NCBI GenBank assembly: GCA_028829895.1
Contig: CM054177.1
Span: forward strand, 31,955,064 to 32,019,063
Direction of reading: 5' to 3'
Source of the DNA: Sinotaia quadrata
Taxonomy: Eukaryota; Mollusca; Gastropoda; Architaenioglossa; Viviparidae
Length of the DNA stretch: 64,000 nucleotides
Shown: piece by piece, positions 44,975-57,560 of the stretch
Numbering within the stretch: the first letter of the stretch is position 1
How the letters are laid out: each line of letters opens with the position of its first letter
Notes under the pieces: model-generated
Told to the model about the DNA's origin: nothing
What the model saw: only the letters and a program-made list of their open reading frames with translations
The model's database searches: none
Translations under genes and position numbers: made by a program

Positions 44975-45130
44975 AAGAACGATGGAGGGCGGTTGAGGCT
45001 TTTCCCCAAACTGGTGCGACCTTCTTCACACCTTTCCGCCAGCCTCCCGCCCTCCACCTCGAACACGAGTGTGAGGCTGTGGGTCCCACTAGGGCACTCC
45101 AGATCAGAGAACGCCTGATGACCAAATAAT
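44975..45130 (+). repeat. copy 2 of the unclassified GC-rich interspersed repeat
   Basis: It aligns with the minus strand of 36955-37185. The shared translated motif QTGATFFTPF lies near 45011-45040. Confidence 0.55.
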
Positions 45131-45379
45131 TCAATGCAAGCTCCAGTGGTGAAGTAAAACTGCTCTCCATTTCATCATCTCTACATACGTCATGAATTAT
45201 TACTAGCGCCACGTAACCTTCTCTGGAAGAGTCATGCATTAGTTTTATACAACAGTCATTAGTAAAAATACATGAACATTCTACACAACATTTTAATCAA
45301 TAGCATATAACAATAATTTTTGAGAAGTCAATATATTTACCACTCATGGAAATGTGCAAAATCATTCTTTCATCGACGC
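45131..45379. other. unassigned DNA
   Basis: No gene is recognised. Bases 45372-45379 are the left target duplication of the next element. Confidence 0.45.
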
Positions 45380-45555
45380 CAGGGGTGCACAAACCGCGGC
45401 CCGAGACAGGGCTCTATGAGGCCCCCCCGGAGGACTTTATTTCATTATTTGTATTTTTTCCTATTGAGCCATCGAGGTGCAATCTGACTTGCGGCCCTCC
45501 ATGCACTATCAATTAGAAATTTGGCCCTCGGGCCTAAAAATTTTGTGCACCCCTG
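45380..45555. mobile_element. non-autonomous hAT MITE, 176 bp
   Basis: The ends are caggggtgcacaaa on the left and ttttgtgcacccctg on the right, a nearly perfect inverted terminus. The flanks atcgacgc (45372-45379) and atctacgc (45556-45563) match at 7 of 8 positions, a clear 8-bp hAT duplication. The interior is GGCCC-rich at both sides. Confidence 0.9.
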
Positions 45556-45563
45556 ATCTACGC

Positions 45564-46002
45564 GGATTTAACCTTTCCATATGGCGTGGGAGCGGTGCAT
45601 CTATAAAAGCATTGGTCTATTTGCACATATATATGAATTACTTTGGGTCAACCTACAGGTTCTCTCACATCATAAGCAAGCAAATGTCCATATAAGGGCA
45701 TTCAGCATCCTGTCAACATTCACCCATTATTACTGTCATCCTTCCTCTTCTGTACATTTCCACTGCCCACGCGTGATCAATGAACATGACCTCAATCCTT
45801 TCCTGCGTGTAGTGAATGCGGGTACTGCAGATTGCATAATTGGCCACACGGACCTGACTGCCATAACTAGTAACTATCAATTACAGATTATTAATATAGA
45901 TAAATAAATAATAGAACACAAAGAGCATAATTTCCCCATGGTTCAACCATCACAGTGTTTAATTGATCAAATGCTTCAATTTATACTGCTTTAACATGCT
46001 GC
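45564..46002. other. unassigned DNA
   Basis: A 108-codon frame (45581-45907) has no recognisable domain. Confidence 0.35.
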
Positions 46003-46003
46003 C

Positions 46004-46062
<59 letters not shown>
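46003..46062. repeat. (CT)n(CA)n compound microsatellite
   Basis: A CT run is followed directly by a CA run. Confidence 0.95.
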
Positions 46063-46064
<2 letters not shown>

Positions 46065-46910
46065 CACATATAGATAAAGAAATGTATTGAGATATACAGA
46101 CTCTGTACAGTGTACTCCTTTGATTAAATGCTTTTATTATATGTGTTATAATACAAGAATTGCATGTCACATCTTCAAACCTTTCTATAAATTGTGGAAT
46201 TGACAATTTTTGTTGTGATGGTAAACAACATTCATGGGAATAGAAAATAAGTAATTGGTAAAATAGTGCTTGAAGGGAGAAAGGAAGGGAGGGGGAGGGA
46301 GGGAGAGAGGAAGGTACGGTTAATGTCATTTGCTAAGTGATGCATTGGTCTATTTTCACTCGCAATGTGACCTATAATTCTAATCAAGTCTTCCAATAAA
46401 CAAATTTATTTATGTTCCTAGCATGCATTCATTTTAATTTTCCATCCGTCAACTTGGGTGGCAATTACTCTAGTATCATATTCAATTGATTCGTCTTGAT
46501 TATACTAGGCTTTTAGATGTTTGTTCAGAAGCCTGAACTCTCCAAATAACGAATGTTTCACTCAAGAAGAATTTGTTTCATTTCGCACAGTGATGTCCCT
46601 TTTGGAAGGTCTGCTGATGCTTAGCATAAAAAGCAAGTGATTGGCGGACATTTCACATTGGACTATTCGTAATGGATATTTCACTGAATAGCTCACGTGA
46701 GTGGTCAATTGGCAAAAGAACTCTGGCCACATAACAACATTTTTAAGGAAGTGCAGGGGAGAGGTGTGGAGACTCTGATTTTAATAATTTAGTGTAGTTA
46801 GAGCAATTAGCTCTTAAATTAGTTTACTTTGCAGTCAATTGTTGGACATTTCGCACGCGGACTTTTGTAAAGAACATTTCATCCTTATTTTGATTAAGAC
46901 ATATATTTAC
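46063..46910. other. unassigned DNA
   Basis: No gene is seen. A purine-rich GGA/GGGA tract lies near 46275-46312. Confidence 0.4.
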
Positions 46911-46953
46911 ACAACACAACACAACACAACACAACACAACACAACACAACAAA
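46911..46953. repeat. (ACAAC)n pentanucleotide microsatellite
   Basis: About 8 perfect copies are present. Confidence 0.95.
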
Positions 46954-46977
46954 ACTATCCTCGTCTACCATGTGCGC

Positions 46978-47190
46978 TTCAGACAGTAAAACGAAATATT
47001 TACTCAACACGTTGACTTCAAGACAACTTCAGACAGTTAAGCGAAATATTTACTCAACACGTTGACTTCAAGACAACTTCAGACAGTAAAACGAAATATT
47101 TACTCAACACGTTGACTTCAAGACAACTTCAGACAGTAAAACGAAATATTTACTCAACACGTTGACTTCAAGACAACTTCAGACAGTAAA
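46978..47190. repeat. minisatellite, 50-bp unit, about 4.2 copies
   Basis: The segment gaaatatttactcaacacgt recurs every 50 bp. Confidence 0.95.
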
Positions 47191-47454
47191 TGAAAGGGGA
47201 TCAGTATAGACAATTTAAAAACTACCCTCACTTCAAAAGGTATCTTGCATTATTAACATTATTTTTCAACATTTCTGGTTGATACTACTTGGCATAGAAA
47301 CCGGAGAGTTTATAACAAGAATAATGGTCAGGTCAATAATCTAGCAGTCACTAGACATGGTTTATTTCTTAACTTGCTATCTGTTATCATGTCAAACACT
47401 GGCTTTGATGTATTAATAGTGAGGCAACAATTCTTGCATTGTCCTTGTTTTTCT
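47191..47454. other. unassigned DNA
   Basis: Nothing is recognised. Confidence 0.45.
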
Positions 47455-47457
47455 CTT

Positions 47458-47526
<69 letters not shown>
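47455..47526. repeat. (CT)n(CA)n compound microsatellite
   Basis: This is the same CT-then-CA order as at 46003. Confidence 0.95.
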
Positions 47527-48332
47527 AATATACAATTCCATTTACTATAAAGAAATACAGCATTCGTCTAATGGTCACTCACTTGGATTCAGTACAAGAA
47601 AGAACATACATAAGTTTACTCAAATGCTGTCCCAAATGGGTCATTCTAGTTAACTGCTTCACTTAAAATGATTTGCACTTCTCTTCGAGTAAGGGATATA
47701 TGATATTTCTCGTTTTGTTCCATGTGCTATTGATAACTTGGCTGAAACAACTGCCATTTTGTTCGATAAATATTATTTCAACACATTTTCATGTTGATAT
47801 ATAAATATAGTAGGCAAACACAAGGATACAAAAAAATTCATAGATAGATAGACAGACAGACAGACAAATAGACAGACGGATGGATGGGTGGGAGAGGAGA
47901 GGAGAGGAGGGCGGAGGGAAACAGCAAGTGTAAGGTAGAGGTGTAATTTTTTTTACATCGAGAATCATTCCAGGGATAAAAGAATAAAAATAATCATGAC
48001 ATTCTGCTCGGGGAAATGAATGATTTTTTTCATTTACTCCATTAACATCTCTATGAATGTGTGTTCCTGATGCAGTATCAGTTCGTTATCAGTAAAACCG
48101 TTCCATTCAGACCCATCCATCAAATTTTCTTTCTACTCGAAGGTGTTTCTGTCGCCAGTATATTTACCTACCGAAAGTGGACCAATTTGTGTAACAAATC
48201 ACGTTTCTGTCGCCAGATTCACTGATGTAATATCTTCTTGCTTGTATTATGTTTGATTTCACCTTTTTGTTATATGTGTGTTATTCTTTGTTATTCTTGT
48301 TTTTATTTTTATATTTGATTAACTTTTACATG
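47527..48332. other. unassigned DNA with GACA/GATA and GGA tracts
   Basis: Short tracts of agacagacagac and gagaggagagg lie at about 47843-47925. The segment gtttctgtcgccag occurs at 48145 and 48205. No gene is seen. Confidence 0.4.
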
Positions 48333-48752
48333 CCAGTTAATGAAGGCAGTACATATGAGTGAGTGTTTATCACCGACATAACTGTCAGTCAATGAAGGCA
48401 GTACATATGAGTGAGTGTTTATCACCGTCATAACTGTCAGTCAATGAAGGCAGTCCATATGAGTGAGTGTTTATCACCGTCATAACTGTCAGTCAATGAA
48501 GGCAGTACATATGAGTGAGTGTTTATCACCGTCATAACTGTCAGTCAATGAAGGCAGTACATATGAGTGAGTGTTTATCACCGTCATAACTGTCAGTCAA
48601 TGAAGGCAGTACATATGACTGAGTGTTTATCACCGTCATAACTGTCAGTCAATGAAGGCAGTACATATGAGTGAGTGTTTATCACCGTCATAACTGTCAG
48701 TCAATGAAGGCAGTACATATGAGTGAGTGTTTATCACCGTCATAACTGTCAG
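48333..48752. repeat. minisatellite, 52-bp unit, 8 copies
   Basis: The segment gtcagtcaatgaaggcagta recurs, with a few single-base variants. Confidence 0.96.
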
Positions 48753-48819
48753 GTCGTAAGATTAGCGGGCAGCACCAAGGCAAATTTGAGATGAGTGAAA
48801 GCCCGTGTATGAACAATTT

Positions 48820-49220
48820 AGTCCTGTGATTTTACGAGTGATGAGTGTGTGAACAACCAATATATGAACAATAGTCCAGTGATTTAACATGGACGAGCGT
48901 GTGTACAGCCAGTGTCGAAAAGAGTTTAGTCCGGTGATTTAACAGTGATGAGCGTGTGAACAGCCAGTGTGTGAAAGACTTTAGTCCGGTGATTTAACAG
49001 GGATCAGTGTGTGAACAGCCAGTGTGTGAAAGATTTTAATCCAGTGATTAAACAGGGATCAGTTTGTGAACAGCCATTGACTGTGGTCATGACATATTGC
49101 ACCAACCTGTATTAAAGCAGTAAGGGGCCGCAATCAGTGTGCGAACAGCCATTGACTGTGGTCATGACATATTGCACCAACCTGTAAAGCAGTAAGGGGG
49201 CGCAATCGACAAGATCACTG
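48820..49220. repeat. degenerate tandem repeat, about 60-70-bp unit
   Basis: The segment gtgtgaacagccagtgt with ccggtgatttaacag recurs. A two-copy larger unit (ttgactgtggtcatgacata) lies at 49075-49205. Confidence 0.85.
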
Positions 49221-49322
49221 AGTTTCCCAGGGTCTATGGTGCAGACAGGAAATTCTATATGTCAGAACTTGGATGGTTAGTTGTTGAACAGTGAGAATCT
49301 CGTTGTAATTCTCTTTGTCAGA

Positions 49323-49560
49323 AATTGTAGTATTTCGTTCATAGTATGGTAGTTTTACCGTGAAGTTGTAGTATTTCGATCATAGTATGGTAGTTTTACC
49401 GTGAAGTTGTAGTATTTCGATCATAGTATGGTAGTTTTACCGTGAAGTTGTAGTATTTCGATCATAGTATGGTAGTTTTACCGTGAAGTTGTAGTATTTC
49501 GATCATAGTATGGTAGTTTTACCGTGAAGTTGTAGTATTTCGATTGAAGTATGTGCTGGT
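49323..49560. repeat. minisatellite, 41-bp unit, about 5.5 copies
   Basis: The segment gttgtagtatttcgatcata recurs, with two diverged copies (gattgaagtatg) continuing to about 49640. Confidence 0.95.
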
Positions 49561-49929
49561 TACAGGAAGCGCTTATTGAAGAAAGTTTGTAAACAAGTTG
49601 TAGTATTTCGATTGAAGTATGTGCTGGTTACAGGAAGTTGTAGTTTGTGGTAAACGTTGGAATACATTGGTTATTGTAACATAATGATGACATAGAGTTG
49701 GTTGAATACTGTTCATTTGTGAACGTTTTTTCTAAAGTCAAGGACTTGTTCGATGTTAGCTGACACGTGTTTCTCGCGTGTTGCTCTACTTCTAGAACCA
49801 AGTAGGCAAACTTTTCAAATAGTAATAGGACAATGGTGTCATATAGAATATTAACAGAGTATTCTTTGCGGACTAGTGTGAATGCAGTCTGCTGAGTTTA
49901 GCAGATTAACAATTTTCTGTTGTTAGTTA
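49561..49929. other. unassigned DNA
   Basis: It contains the diverged tail copy of the preceding array. No gene is seen. Confidence 0.4.
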
Positions 49930-50300
49930 ATACAGAGTTTTATCAAGTGATTAGGTTGTACGTAACTAGTTAAAAGTGTGTGTGTTTTTTAAGTCAGTAG
50001 GTTGTACGCAATTCATTAAAAATGTTTTGTCAAGAGATTAGGTTGTAGGTAACTCGTTAAAAGTGTTGTGTTTTGTCAAGAGATTATGTCGTACTAACTA
50101 GTTAAAAGCGTTGTTTTTTTGTCAAAAGATTAGGTCGTACTTAACTGTTTAAAAGTGTTGTATTTTGTCAAGAGATTAGGTCGTACGTACCTCTTTAAAA
50201 TTGTTGTGTTTTGTCAAGAGATTAGGTTGTGCGTAACTCTTTAAAAGTGTTGTGTTTTGTCACGTCACTAGATCGTACTAACTAGTTAAAAGTGTTCTAG
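49930..50300. repeat. degenerate minisatellite, about 47-bp unit, about 8 copies
   Basis: The segment ttgtcaagagattaggt with gtaact.gttaaaagtgttg recurs. Confidence 0.88.
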
Positions 50301-50904
50301 TTGGTTTGGACGTTAGTTTTAGTTGGTTCTTTAAAGTAGTGGCAGAAAATTTGTGAGTTTCATTGTTGACGTGTTTGTGTGGTGAAGGGGGTCTGGCCAT
50401 GCCACTACGTTATCTCTGCTCGTAGTCTGTGTGTATCCCGCATCATTAAGCTAATGCATTCATCGGTTGATAGTAACAGTGAATGTTGTGTGAGTGAATG
50501 TAAACTTTTATGTTTTGTCATTTTTATTTTCCTACTCTCTAATGTGTTTTATCATGGAGAAATACTAGTTAAGTTTTATATTTAGTCTGCCTTATTTTTT
50601 TGACTGTGGAAGAAAGCCCAACTGACTTGAGAGACTATGTGAACTATAATCAGGCGTTTAAAATTGTATTTGAACTCTTTTGTATACTTTCTATTCTATT
50701 TAGCTATTAATGGTTTCTTGAGGATGAATGCTATGAACAGTTTTAGGAAATTGAATTAGAAAGTTAAATTTATTTATTCTTTATTTACCCTTCATCATAC
50801 ATCTGTAACCTACCAGATATTTAGTTCATGGACGTTTTTCTACTAATTAAATATTCCTATTAAAATTATTCATTATCTTCCTATGCACTTCCTGTGTTGA
50901 TGAT
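50301..50904. other. unassigned DNA
   Basis: A 68-codon frame (50379-50585) is unremarkable. No gene call is made. Confidence 0.35.
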
Positions 50905-51145
50905 TAATGATGTCGAAGGGGTGGGGACAAAGTCTGATAGATATTATGGTGTCGAAGGGGTGGGGACAAAATCTGGTAGATATTATGGTGTCGAAGGGGT
51001 GGGGACAAAGTCTGGTAGATATTAGATATTATTTTAAAGAGGCAGAATGTCAATAGGAAGATACCCATAAGAATAGAGAATCTAGCCTATAACCTGAGAA
51101 GATACCCTTAAGACATAGAGAATCTAGCCTATAACCCGATAAATT
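50905..51145. repeat. two adjacent short arrays
   Basis: A 47-bp unit with gtgtcgaaggggtggggaca occurs about three times (50909-51025). A unit of about 50 bp with gaatctagcctataacc occurs twice (51055-51140). Confidence 0.9.
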
Positions 51146-51334
51146 ATTGATAAATGTATATAATAATCGCACCATAATTTCTTCACGCTGGAAGGATCTG
51201 GCATGGGCTAGCTTCCTATATTTGGTACTGGGTCTCTGTCTTGGCTAAGGGTTACATTATTGTTGTCAAATAACGAATGAAAGCATTCAGTCAAAATTTA
51301 TATCAGTTTTACTTCCTTTTTTATACCCTTTCTC

Positions 51335-51925
51335 CAATGTTAACATGACCCGACCTTGGGCACTGCTTATGATGATATTTTTGTAAGAGCCAAGAATTGG
51401 AGTAAACAACTCAGGTGGAGAATGTGCTAGACTTGCTAATGTAATCTAAACTGGTTTTAGGTTGATGAGCAGATTTTATTATCAAACGGTTAAGTTTTAC
51501 AAGAACGAGACCATCCAATGGGCTGAGATCAAAGTTTACCTTTTGAAAAGAATTTATTGTCTAAACACTTTGAATCTGGTGTGGAAGAAGTCTGGTCTTG
51601 AAGGGCAGCCGTTAGTTTAATGCTGAGTTAACTGACTGATTGAGAGAGAATGGACTTAGAAATATTACGTGCATTTTGCTATTGATATGTTATACTTGTG
51701 TTTTACATATAGATGTATTATGTAAGTAGACTATTATTTCTAAAAATTGTGAACTATGATGCTTGTATGGTGTATGCTAAACACTTGATTTTGTTTCTAG
51801 TGAACCCATTCATAAAAATTGTTATGTTGTATTTATTATGCTGTATGAGTGTATCGGGCTAATAAATACTGTTGCAGGAAAACTATATGTTGAGACTTGA
51901 ATGCAAGAAAGAATGGAGTTAGAGA
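51335..51925 (+). mobile_element. interspersed element copy C, partial
   Basis: It aligns with the left part of copies A and D: acatgacccgaccttgggc, gagaatggacttagaaatat, ctaataaatactgttgcagg. It lacks the first about 50 bp and stops near gagatgaatg, before the position where A and D carry minisatellites. Confidence 0.75.
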
Positions 51926-52142
51926 TGAATGTCACAGGAAAAGGGGAATAAAAATCTTTCCATGAGAAAGTTTTCATTTTTAGTCACGTGTGACCTTTTC
52001 GTTGCTCTCATTTCTACTCTCTCGGTCACGACCCATTTATGTCATCGCCTACTTTGTATCAGCAACGCGCCGGAGGTGGAAAGTATAATTCATGCACAAC
52101 TAACAAAACCCTTGCTATACTCTTTTCATTGACTTATGAATT
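51926..52142. other. unassigned DNA
   Basis: A 67-codon frame with one hydrophobic stretch (FLVTCDLFVALISTLSV) has no recognised homology. Confidence 0.3.
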
Positions 52143-52310
52143 AAATATTACACTGAGACTGTTAGTACTAAATCTGTATTGCTAATCATACACGTAAAGC
52201 TAAATCCATTACTACAACGTCACTCTAGACTGTTAGTACTAAATCTGTATTGCTAATCATACACGTAAAGCTAAATCCATTACTACAACGTCACTCTAGA
52301 GAACATCGTG
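52143..52310. repeat. direct repeat, about 76 bp, 2 identical copies
   Basis: The segment gactgttagtactaaatctg with its flanks is duplicated. Confidence 0.95.
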
Positions 52311-52504
52311 ACGCAGATATTCAGTGTTATTTCACATCTACAAGATGATTCACATTCCACCATATTTCACAATCAATAGGACACAATCTGTGTTGAAATT
52401 AATAAGTCACAAACTACTATATGTCACAATCAGACAGTCACAATCTACGAGATAAGTCACACTGACACACACAAATAAGATTAGATTTGGTCAGATTACA
52501 TCAG

Positions 52505-52692
<188 letters not shown>

Positions 52693-53273
52693 TTAGATTC
52701 TACATGGAGAAAATATACAAGCTGTATTTGTGAACAGCATAAATGTCAATGTATTTGCTGGAACACTCAAGCCTTGCTACGTCTCCTGAAAACGAGATTC
52801 AGTATAATTCCACCCCGAAGACATTGGATTCATACAAATTCCGTTGAAAACGAAAATGGGATTCCGACATAATTCTTCTAAGGTGTAAATGAAATTCAGT
52901 TTAATTTTACTGAGAAAGAAAATGGGATTCGTTATATTTCCATTGAGGAGATAGTTGACATTCAATATAATTCTGTTTAGTATTAAATCTTCAATTATGA
53001 TTTTGATTCGTTCAGAGTTCACGACTCTTCAGAAAATGCCTTTAACATCTGTTCACAAAGCATTTGCAACATGGAAAATAGGCAAAACTATTTACCTTGA
53101 GGGCAATTTATGAAACTGTCAACAAACCGCAGAGTAAATGAATTTAAAATGGCAGCCCTTTCAGACAGTGAAACATTAAGTTATTTAAATCTCCGTTGGC
53201 TCGACAAACTGTTGGTCACTCATGATTCCATTACAAATTTCTCTTTAGTCACTCATTTCATTATAAATGACTG
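52693..53273. other. unassigned DNA
   Basis: A loose repeat of ttc.gtataattc.. occurs in 52790-52980. The segment ttagtcactcatttcattat near 53247 recurs at 55360-55420 beyond element D. Confidence 0.4.
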
Positions 53274-54939
53274 TGTGGTGGAGTAAATGTGCATCTTCCT
53301 ATTTTAAAATTTAATTGTTATATAAATTGTTAAATTGTCAGAGTTACCCGACCTTGGGCGCTCCTCGTGATGGTATTTTTTAAAATGTCTGAGTAGAAGT
53401 AAACACTCAAGGCAAGGATGTGCTAGAATTTGCTGATGTCATGCAAAGTAGTTTTTATTATCCAATGGTTATGGTTTATGAGAACAAGATCAGCCAATAG
53501 ACTGAGATCAAAAAGTTTACTTGCTGTAGAAAATTCTATTCTCTGAGCACTTTGAATCTGGGGTAGGAAGAAGTCTGGTCTTGAAAAGCGGCCATTCTTG
53601 ATAGTGAATAAGCTGACTGGTTGAGTGAGAATGGACTTAGAAATATTTCATGGACTTTTGCTATTGATATGTTAATCTTGTGTTTATGTAGAAATGAACT
53701 ATGTGAGCTAACTTTATTTCTTCAAATGTTTGAACTAAGCTGCTCGCATTTAGTGTGCCAACACTTGACATTGTTTTGATATGCTGTACTTATTATGCCA
53801 ATTGTGTGTATCAGGCTTATGAATACTATTGCAGGAAACTTGAGACTGGAATGTAAGAAAGAATGGAGTTATAAAGTGAAAAACTGGAAGCTTAGAATTT
53901 GCTCTTTATTTATATTTTGCAGTGAGCAAACAGCTTTTCCAGTTACCTATTTTCATGTGTTGTTTGCGTCTATTTGTTCACTGGCTGTGGGCCACTGCAA
54001 CTGAGAAGACACGGGAATCATCTGCCACAGTGTAAGTGTAAAGAGGATACACTACACTCTATTTGATGTATGGTCTGTGTAAGTGTACAGAGGATACACT
54101 ACACTCTATTTGATGTATGGTCTGTGTAAGTGTACAGAGGATACACTACACTCTATTTGATGTATGGTCTGTGTAAGTGTACAGAGGATACACTACACTC
54201 TATTTGATGTATGGTCTGTGTAAGACTGTAAGTGTACAGAGGATACACTACACTCTATTTGATGTATGGTCTGTGTAAGTGAACAGAGAATACACTACAC
54301 TCTATTTGATGTATGGTCTGTGTAAGTGTACAGAGGATGCACTACACTCTATTTGATGTATGGTCTGTGTAAGTGTACAGGGGATATACTACACTCTATT
54401 TGATGTATGGTCTGTGTAAGTGTAAAGAGGATACACTACACTATTTGATGTATGGTCTGTGTAAGTGTACAGAAGATGCACTACACTCTATTTGATGTAT
54501 GGTCTGTGTAAGTGTAAAGAGGATACACTACACTATTTGATGTATGGTCTGTGTAAGTGTACAGAGGATGCACTACACTCTATTTGATGTATGGTGGCAA
54601 AGTATGCTCACTACATTGAGAAAATTTCTGGTATGGGGGAGTACTAGAAATTACTACAATTGCTGTTGAATGAACTGATAAGGCAGAAAAAAGGTTGACT
54701 TTGGGATAATGAGCAGCGAATTCGTTTTGATGAGGACAAAAACACATGGAAGTTGAACTGAAATATAATTTGTGACATTGTTGCAAGATGTGTGAAGGAT
54801 TGTTAAGACAGTGCTGAATCAGGTTATGCAAAGACTATTATTGCTTATCTCTAATAACTCCATTACTGTTCTCTGATAAGACTATTCTGTGATTTGTAAT
54901 GACTCTATTGTTGAAGTGCATTTTATGCATAAGACTGTA
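53274..54939 (+). mobile_element. interspersed element copy D, about 1.7 kb, with internal minisatellite
   Basis: It starts tgtggtggagtaaatgtgc and ends aagactgta, the same ends as copies A and B. The left about 620 bp aligns with A and C. The right part (caaagtatgctc, then aactccattactgttctctg) aligns with A. It carries an array at the same place as A, but with a different unit, and lacks A's 26-bp array. No conserved protein domain is recognised. Confidence 0.72.
54030..54597. repeat. minisatellite inside element D, 47-bp unit, about 12 copies
   Basis: The segment tgtgtaagtgtacagaggat with ctatttgatgtatgg recurs. Some copies lack tct before atttgatg. The end tttgatgtatggtggcaaag is identical to the end of A's 70-bp array. 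Confidence 0.96.
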
Positions 54940-55339
54940 ATCATAAAATTATCCAAACGTGAGTTCATAGAAATAGTGATGTCAAGTAATGTATTTCATT
55001 GTAGTTGTCATTTGTATATTTGATTGTTAATTTAATAAATTTATTGTTAAATTTATTCATCTTATGCATAAATGTAGATTAAAGTCAGATTTGTCTTCTC
55101 CTTTAGTAAAACGTTTACCATCTACAGAACATTGTGTGACAGTAAATATTTATCTTTAATGTTGTGGAAGAGATAAAACATTTACAGCGCCCATATATCC
55201 ACCAAGTGAGATAAACGAGTGGTGTCTGCTGCAGGATCATTATTAAATAAAATTGATATTCTCATCACTTGTAATTAGTTATGAAAGATTAATTAGTAAT
55301 AATAATAATTTTCATTAACTAAGTGGCATTGGTGTCACA
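54940..55339. other. unassigned AT-rich DNA
   Basis: Nothing is recognised. Confidence 0.45.
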
Positions 55340-56090
55340 GACGGTCATTCTTCATCCCATTATAAATGACTGTTTAGTCACTCATCATTTCATTACAAAT
55401 GACTGTTTAGTCACTCATCATCACATGACAAGCGATTGACTGATCATTCTTTATCATCTCACCGTGTATGATTGATTGGTCGCAGAGCAAATATACAGTG
55501 CTAAAATTTATTGATTTATTGATTATCTAATTACTAAAGATTATTATCTCTTATTATCTTAGTTCAAATAATTAATTAGTAATTCATTATTCCATGACTA
55601 ATAATTCATGATCTTTCAAAATCTCATTACTAATAAATGGTCTCTGATATGTGTCTCATTAGAATTAACTGATTGGTCACGATGACCTCATTAACAGTGA
55701 TTGATTAGTTTCACATTTTCTCATATCAAATGGTTGATTAGTCACTCATTATTTCATTATAAAGATTGATTGGTTGGTCACTGATTTTGTCATAACTAAT
55801 GATTGACTGACTACTAGCTTATTATATCATTACTCTTCATACAGCTACAAGTGATTTACTAGTTACTAGCCACTACTACATGTCATTACTAATGATTGAC
55901 TGACTGCTAGATTATTATATCATTACTCTTCATACAGCTACAAGTGATTTACTGGTTACTAGCCACTACTACATGTCATTACTAATGATTGACTGACTGC
56001 TAGATTATTATATCATTACTCTTCATGCAGCTACAAGTGATTTACTGGTTACTAGTCACTACTACATGTCATTTATTGGTGACAAATATA
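55340..56090. repeat. degenerate tandem repeats ending in a clean 92-bp array
   Basis: Loose units of gactg.ttagtcactcat occur on the left. On the right, a unit of about 92 bp (tcattactcttcatacagct) is present about 2.5 times (55830-56070). Confidence 0.8.
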
Positions 56091-56699
56091 ATTATCCCAG
56101 CACGCCTGGTTAACTAATATATAACCATACTATCGCCTGTGCCAGAAATCTGGTCTCTGGCTTTAAATACCTTTTCCCTCTTGGGACTGCTCGTATTTAG
56201 GGGCAAGGTGAACAGAGTCCATAGCAGCATAATTACCGCTGTGTGCAAGTCTCAAAGGATTATATCAGTTTCTTGGAATGTCCTTTTACAAAAGTAATTG
56301 TCTTTTCTAACCACCTGCAATTTTGATTTATTGATCAACCTGAACAATAGTATCAATCTTAACTTCAACTGTTTGATACTATGTTGTGGGGAGTTATGAA
56401 AGTCTTTTTGAAAAGACTTAATCACATTTAATTCTAACGTGGCCAACCACACGTCCACTCACACTTCTGTAGTGTCACGTGTTAACAAAGTATTTGAAAA
56501 TTAAAGGTAGTCTAAATATTAATAAAACGGCTCCGATACCCACAATTCTAACCTGACATAAAAACGATGACAACAGTTAAAAGGAAACTGTAAATACCTG
56601 TAAACTTATAAAAGATGAAGATTTAATAGAAATGAAGTAATGATAGCTGAAAGATTGTGCAAAATCAAAATGACGCAAGCGCATTTAGACAATTCGATA
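56091..56699. other. unassigned DNA, includes copy 3 of a dispersed repeat
   Basis: At about 56428-56465 the minus strand carries gaagtgtgagtggacgtgtg, the third copy of the 8935/40414 family. No gene is seen. Confidence 0.45.
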
Positions 56700-56850
56700 T
56701 CTAAAACTGTAACATGTAAATACACTCTCTACCTTTACTATCAATCTAAAACTGTACCATGTAAATACACTCTCTACCTTTACTATCAATCTAAAACTGT
56801 ACCATGTAAATACACTCTCTACCTTTATTATCAATCTAAAACTGTACCAG
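56700..56850. repeat. minisatellite, 45-bp unit, about 3.3 copies
   Basis: The segment aatacactctctacctttac recurs. Its length, a multiple of three, keeps a frame open. Confidence 0.95.
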
Positions 56851-57075
56851 TGTAACAAATGTTAACGTTGTACCAGTATAATAAATGTTGACTTTGTACT
56901 AGTGTAATAAATGTTGACTTTGTGCCAGTATAATAAATATTAATCTTGTAAAGTGTAACAAATGTTAACTTTGTACCAGTATAATAAATATTAATCTTGT
57001 AAAGTATAACAAATGTTAACTTTGTAATAGTGTAATAAATGTTGACTCTGTATCAGTTTTATAACTGTTAACTTT
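56851..57075. repeat. degenerate minisatellite, about 26-30-bp unit
   Basis: The segment aataaatgttgactttgta recurs with variants about eight times. Confidence 0.85.
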
Positions 57076-57159
57076 ATTACATTACAACTTTATCAGTTGT
57101 CAAGTGGTCCCTTCGTAATACAGTGTTGACCCGAATAGGTTGACAATGTGTTGTCTGCT

Positions 57160-57560
57160 GCTTATACCTTAGCAAAACACAAATAATGCTAACACTTCAC
57201 TACTTCTCTACTTCTAACAGCAAAACATAAGTAATGCTGAAACTTCTCTACTTTGAACAGTTTTAGTAAAACACAAGTAATGCTTAGACTTTACTACTTC
57301 TCTACTTCTAACACTTTTAGCAAAGCAGAAGTAATGCTAAGACTTCTCTACTTCTAACACTTTTAGCAAAACATAAGTAATGTAAGACTTTACTTTTACT
57401 GCATGAACACAAAGTAGTATCATGAACACAGACTAGTATCATGAACACAGAGTACTATCATGAACACAGAGTACTACCATGAACACAGAGTACTACCATG
57501 ACAGTGGTGCTGGGAATGCAGACTAGTACCATACCACAGAATATTACCATGAACACAGAG
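57160..57560. repeat. two degenerate arrays
   Basis: Units with agcaaaacacaagtaatgct and cttctctacttctaac (57165-57395), then catgaacacagagtactatc units (57400-57565). Confidence 0.85.

Noticed and set aside
36957..45130. Hammerhead ribozyme cores near ctgatga motifs
   Set aside because: The sites near 36965 and 45116 have ctgatga but no helix II between it and a gaaa, so the core cannot form.
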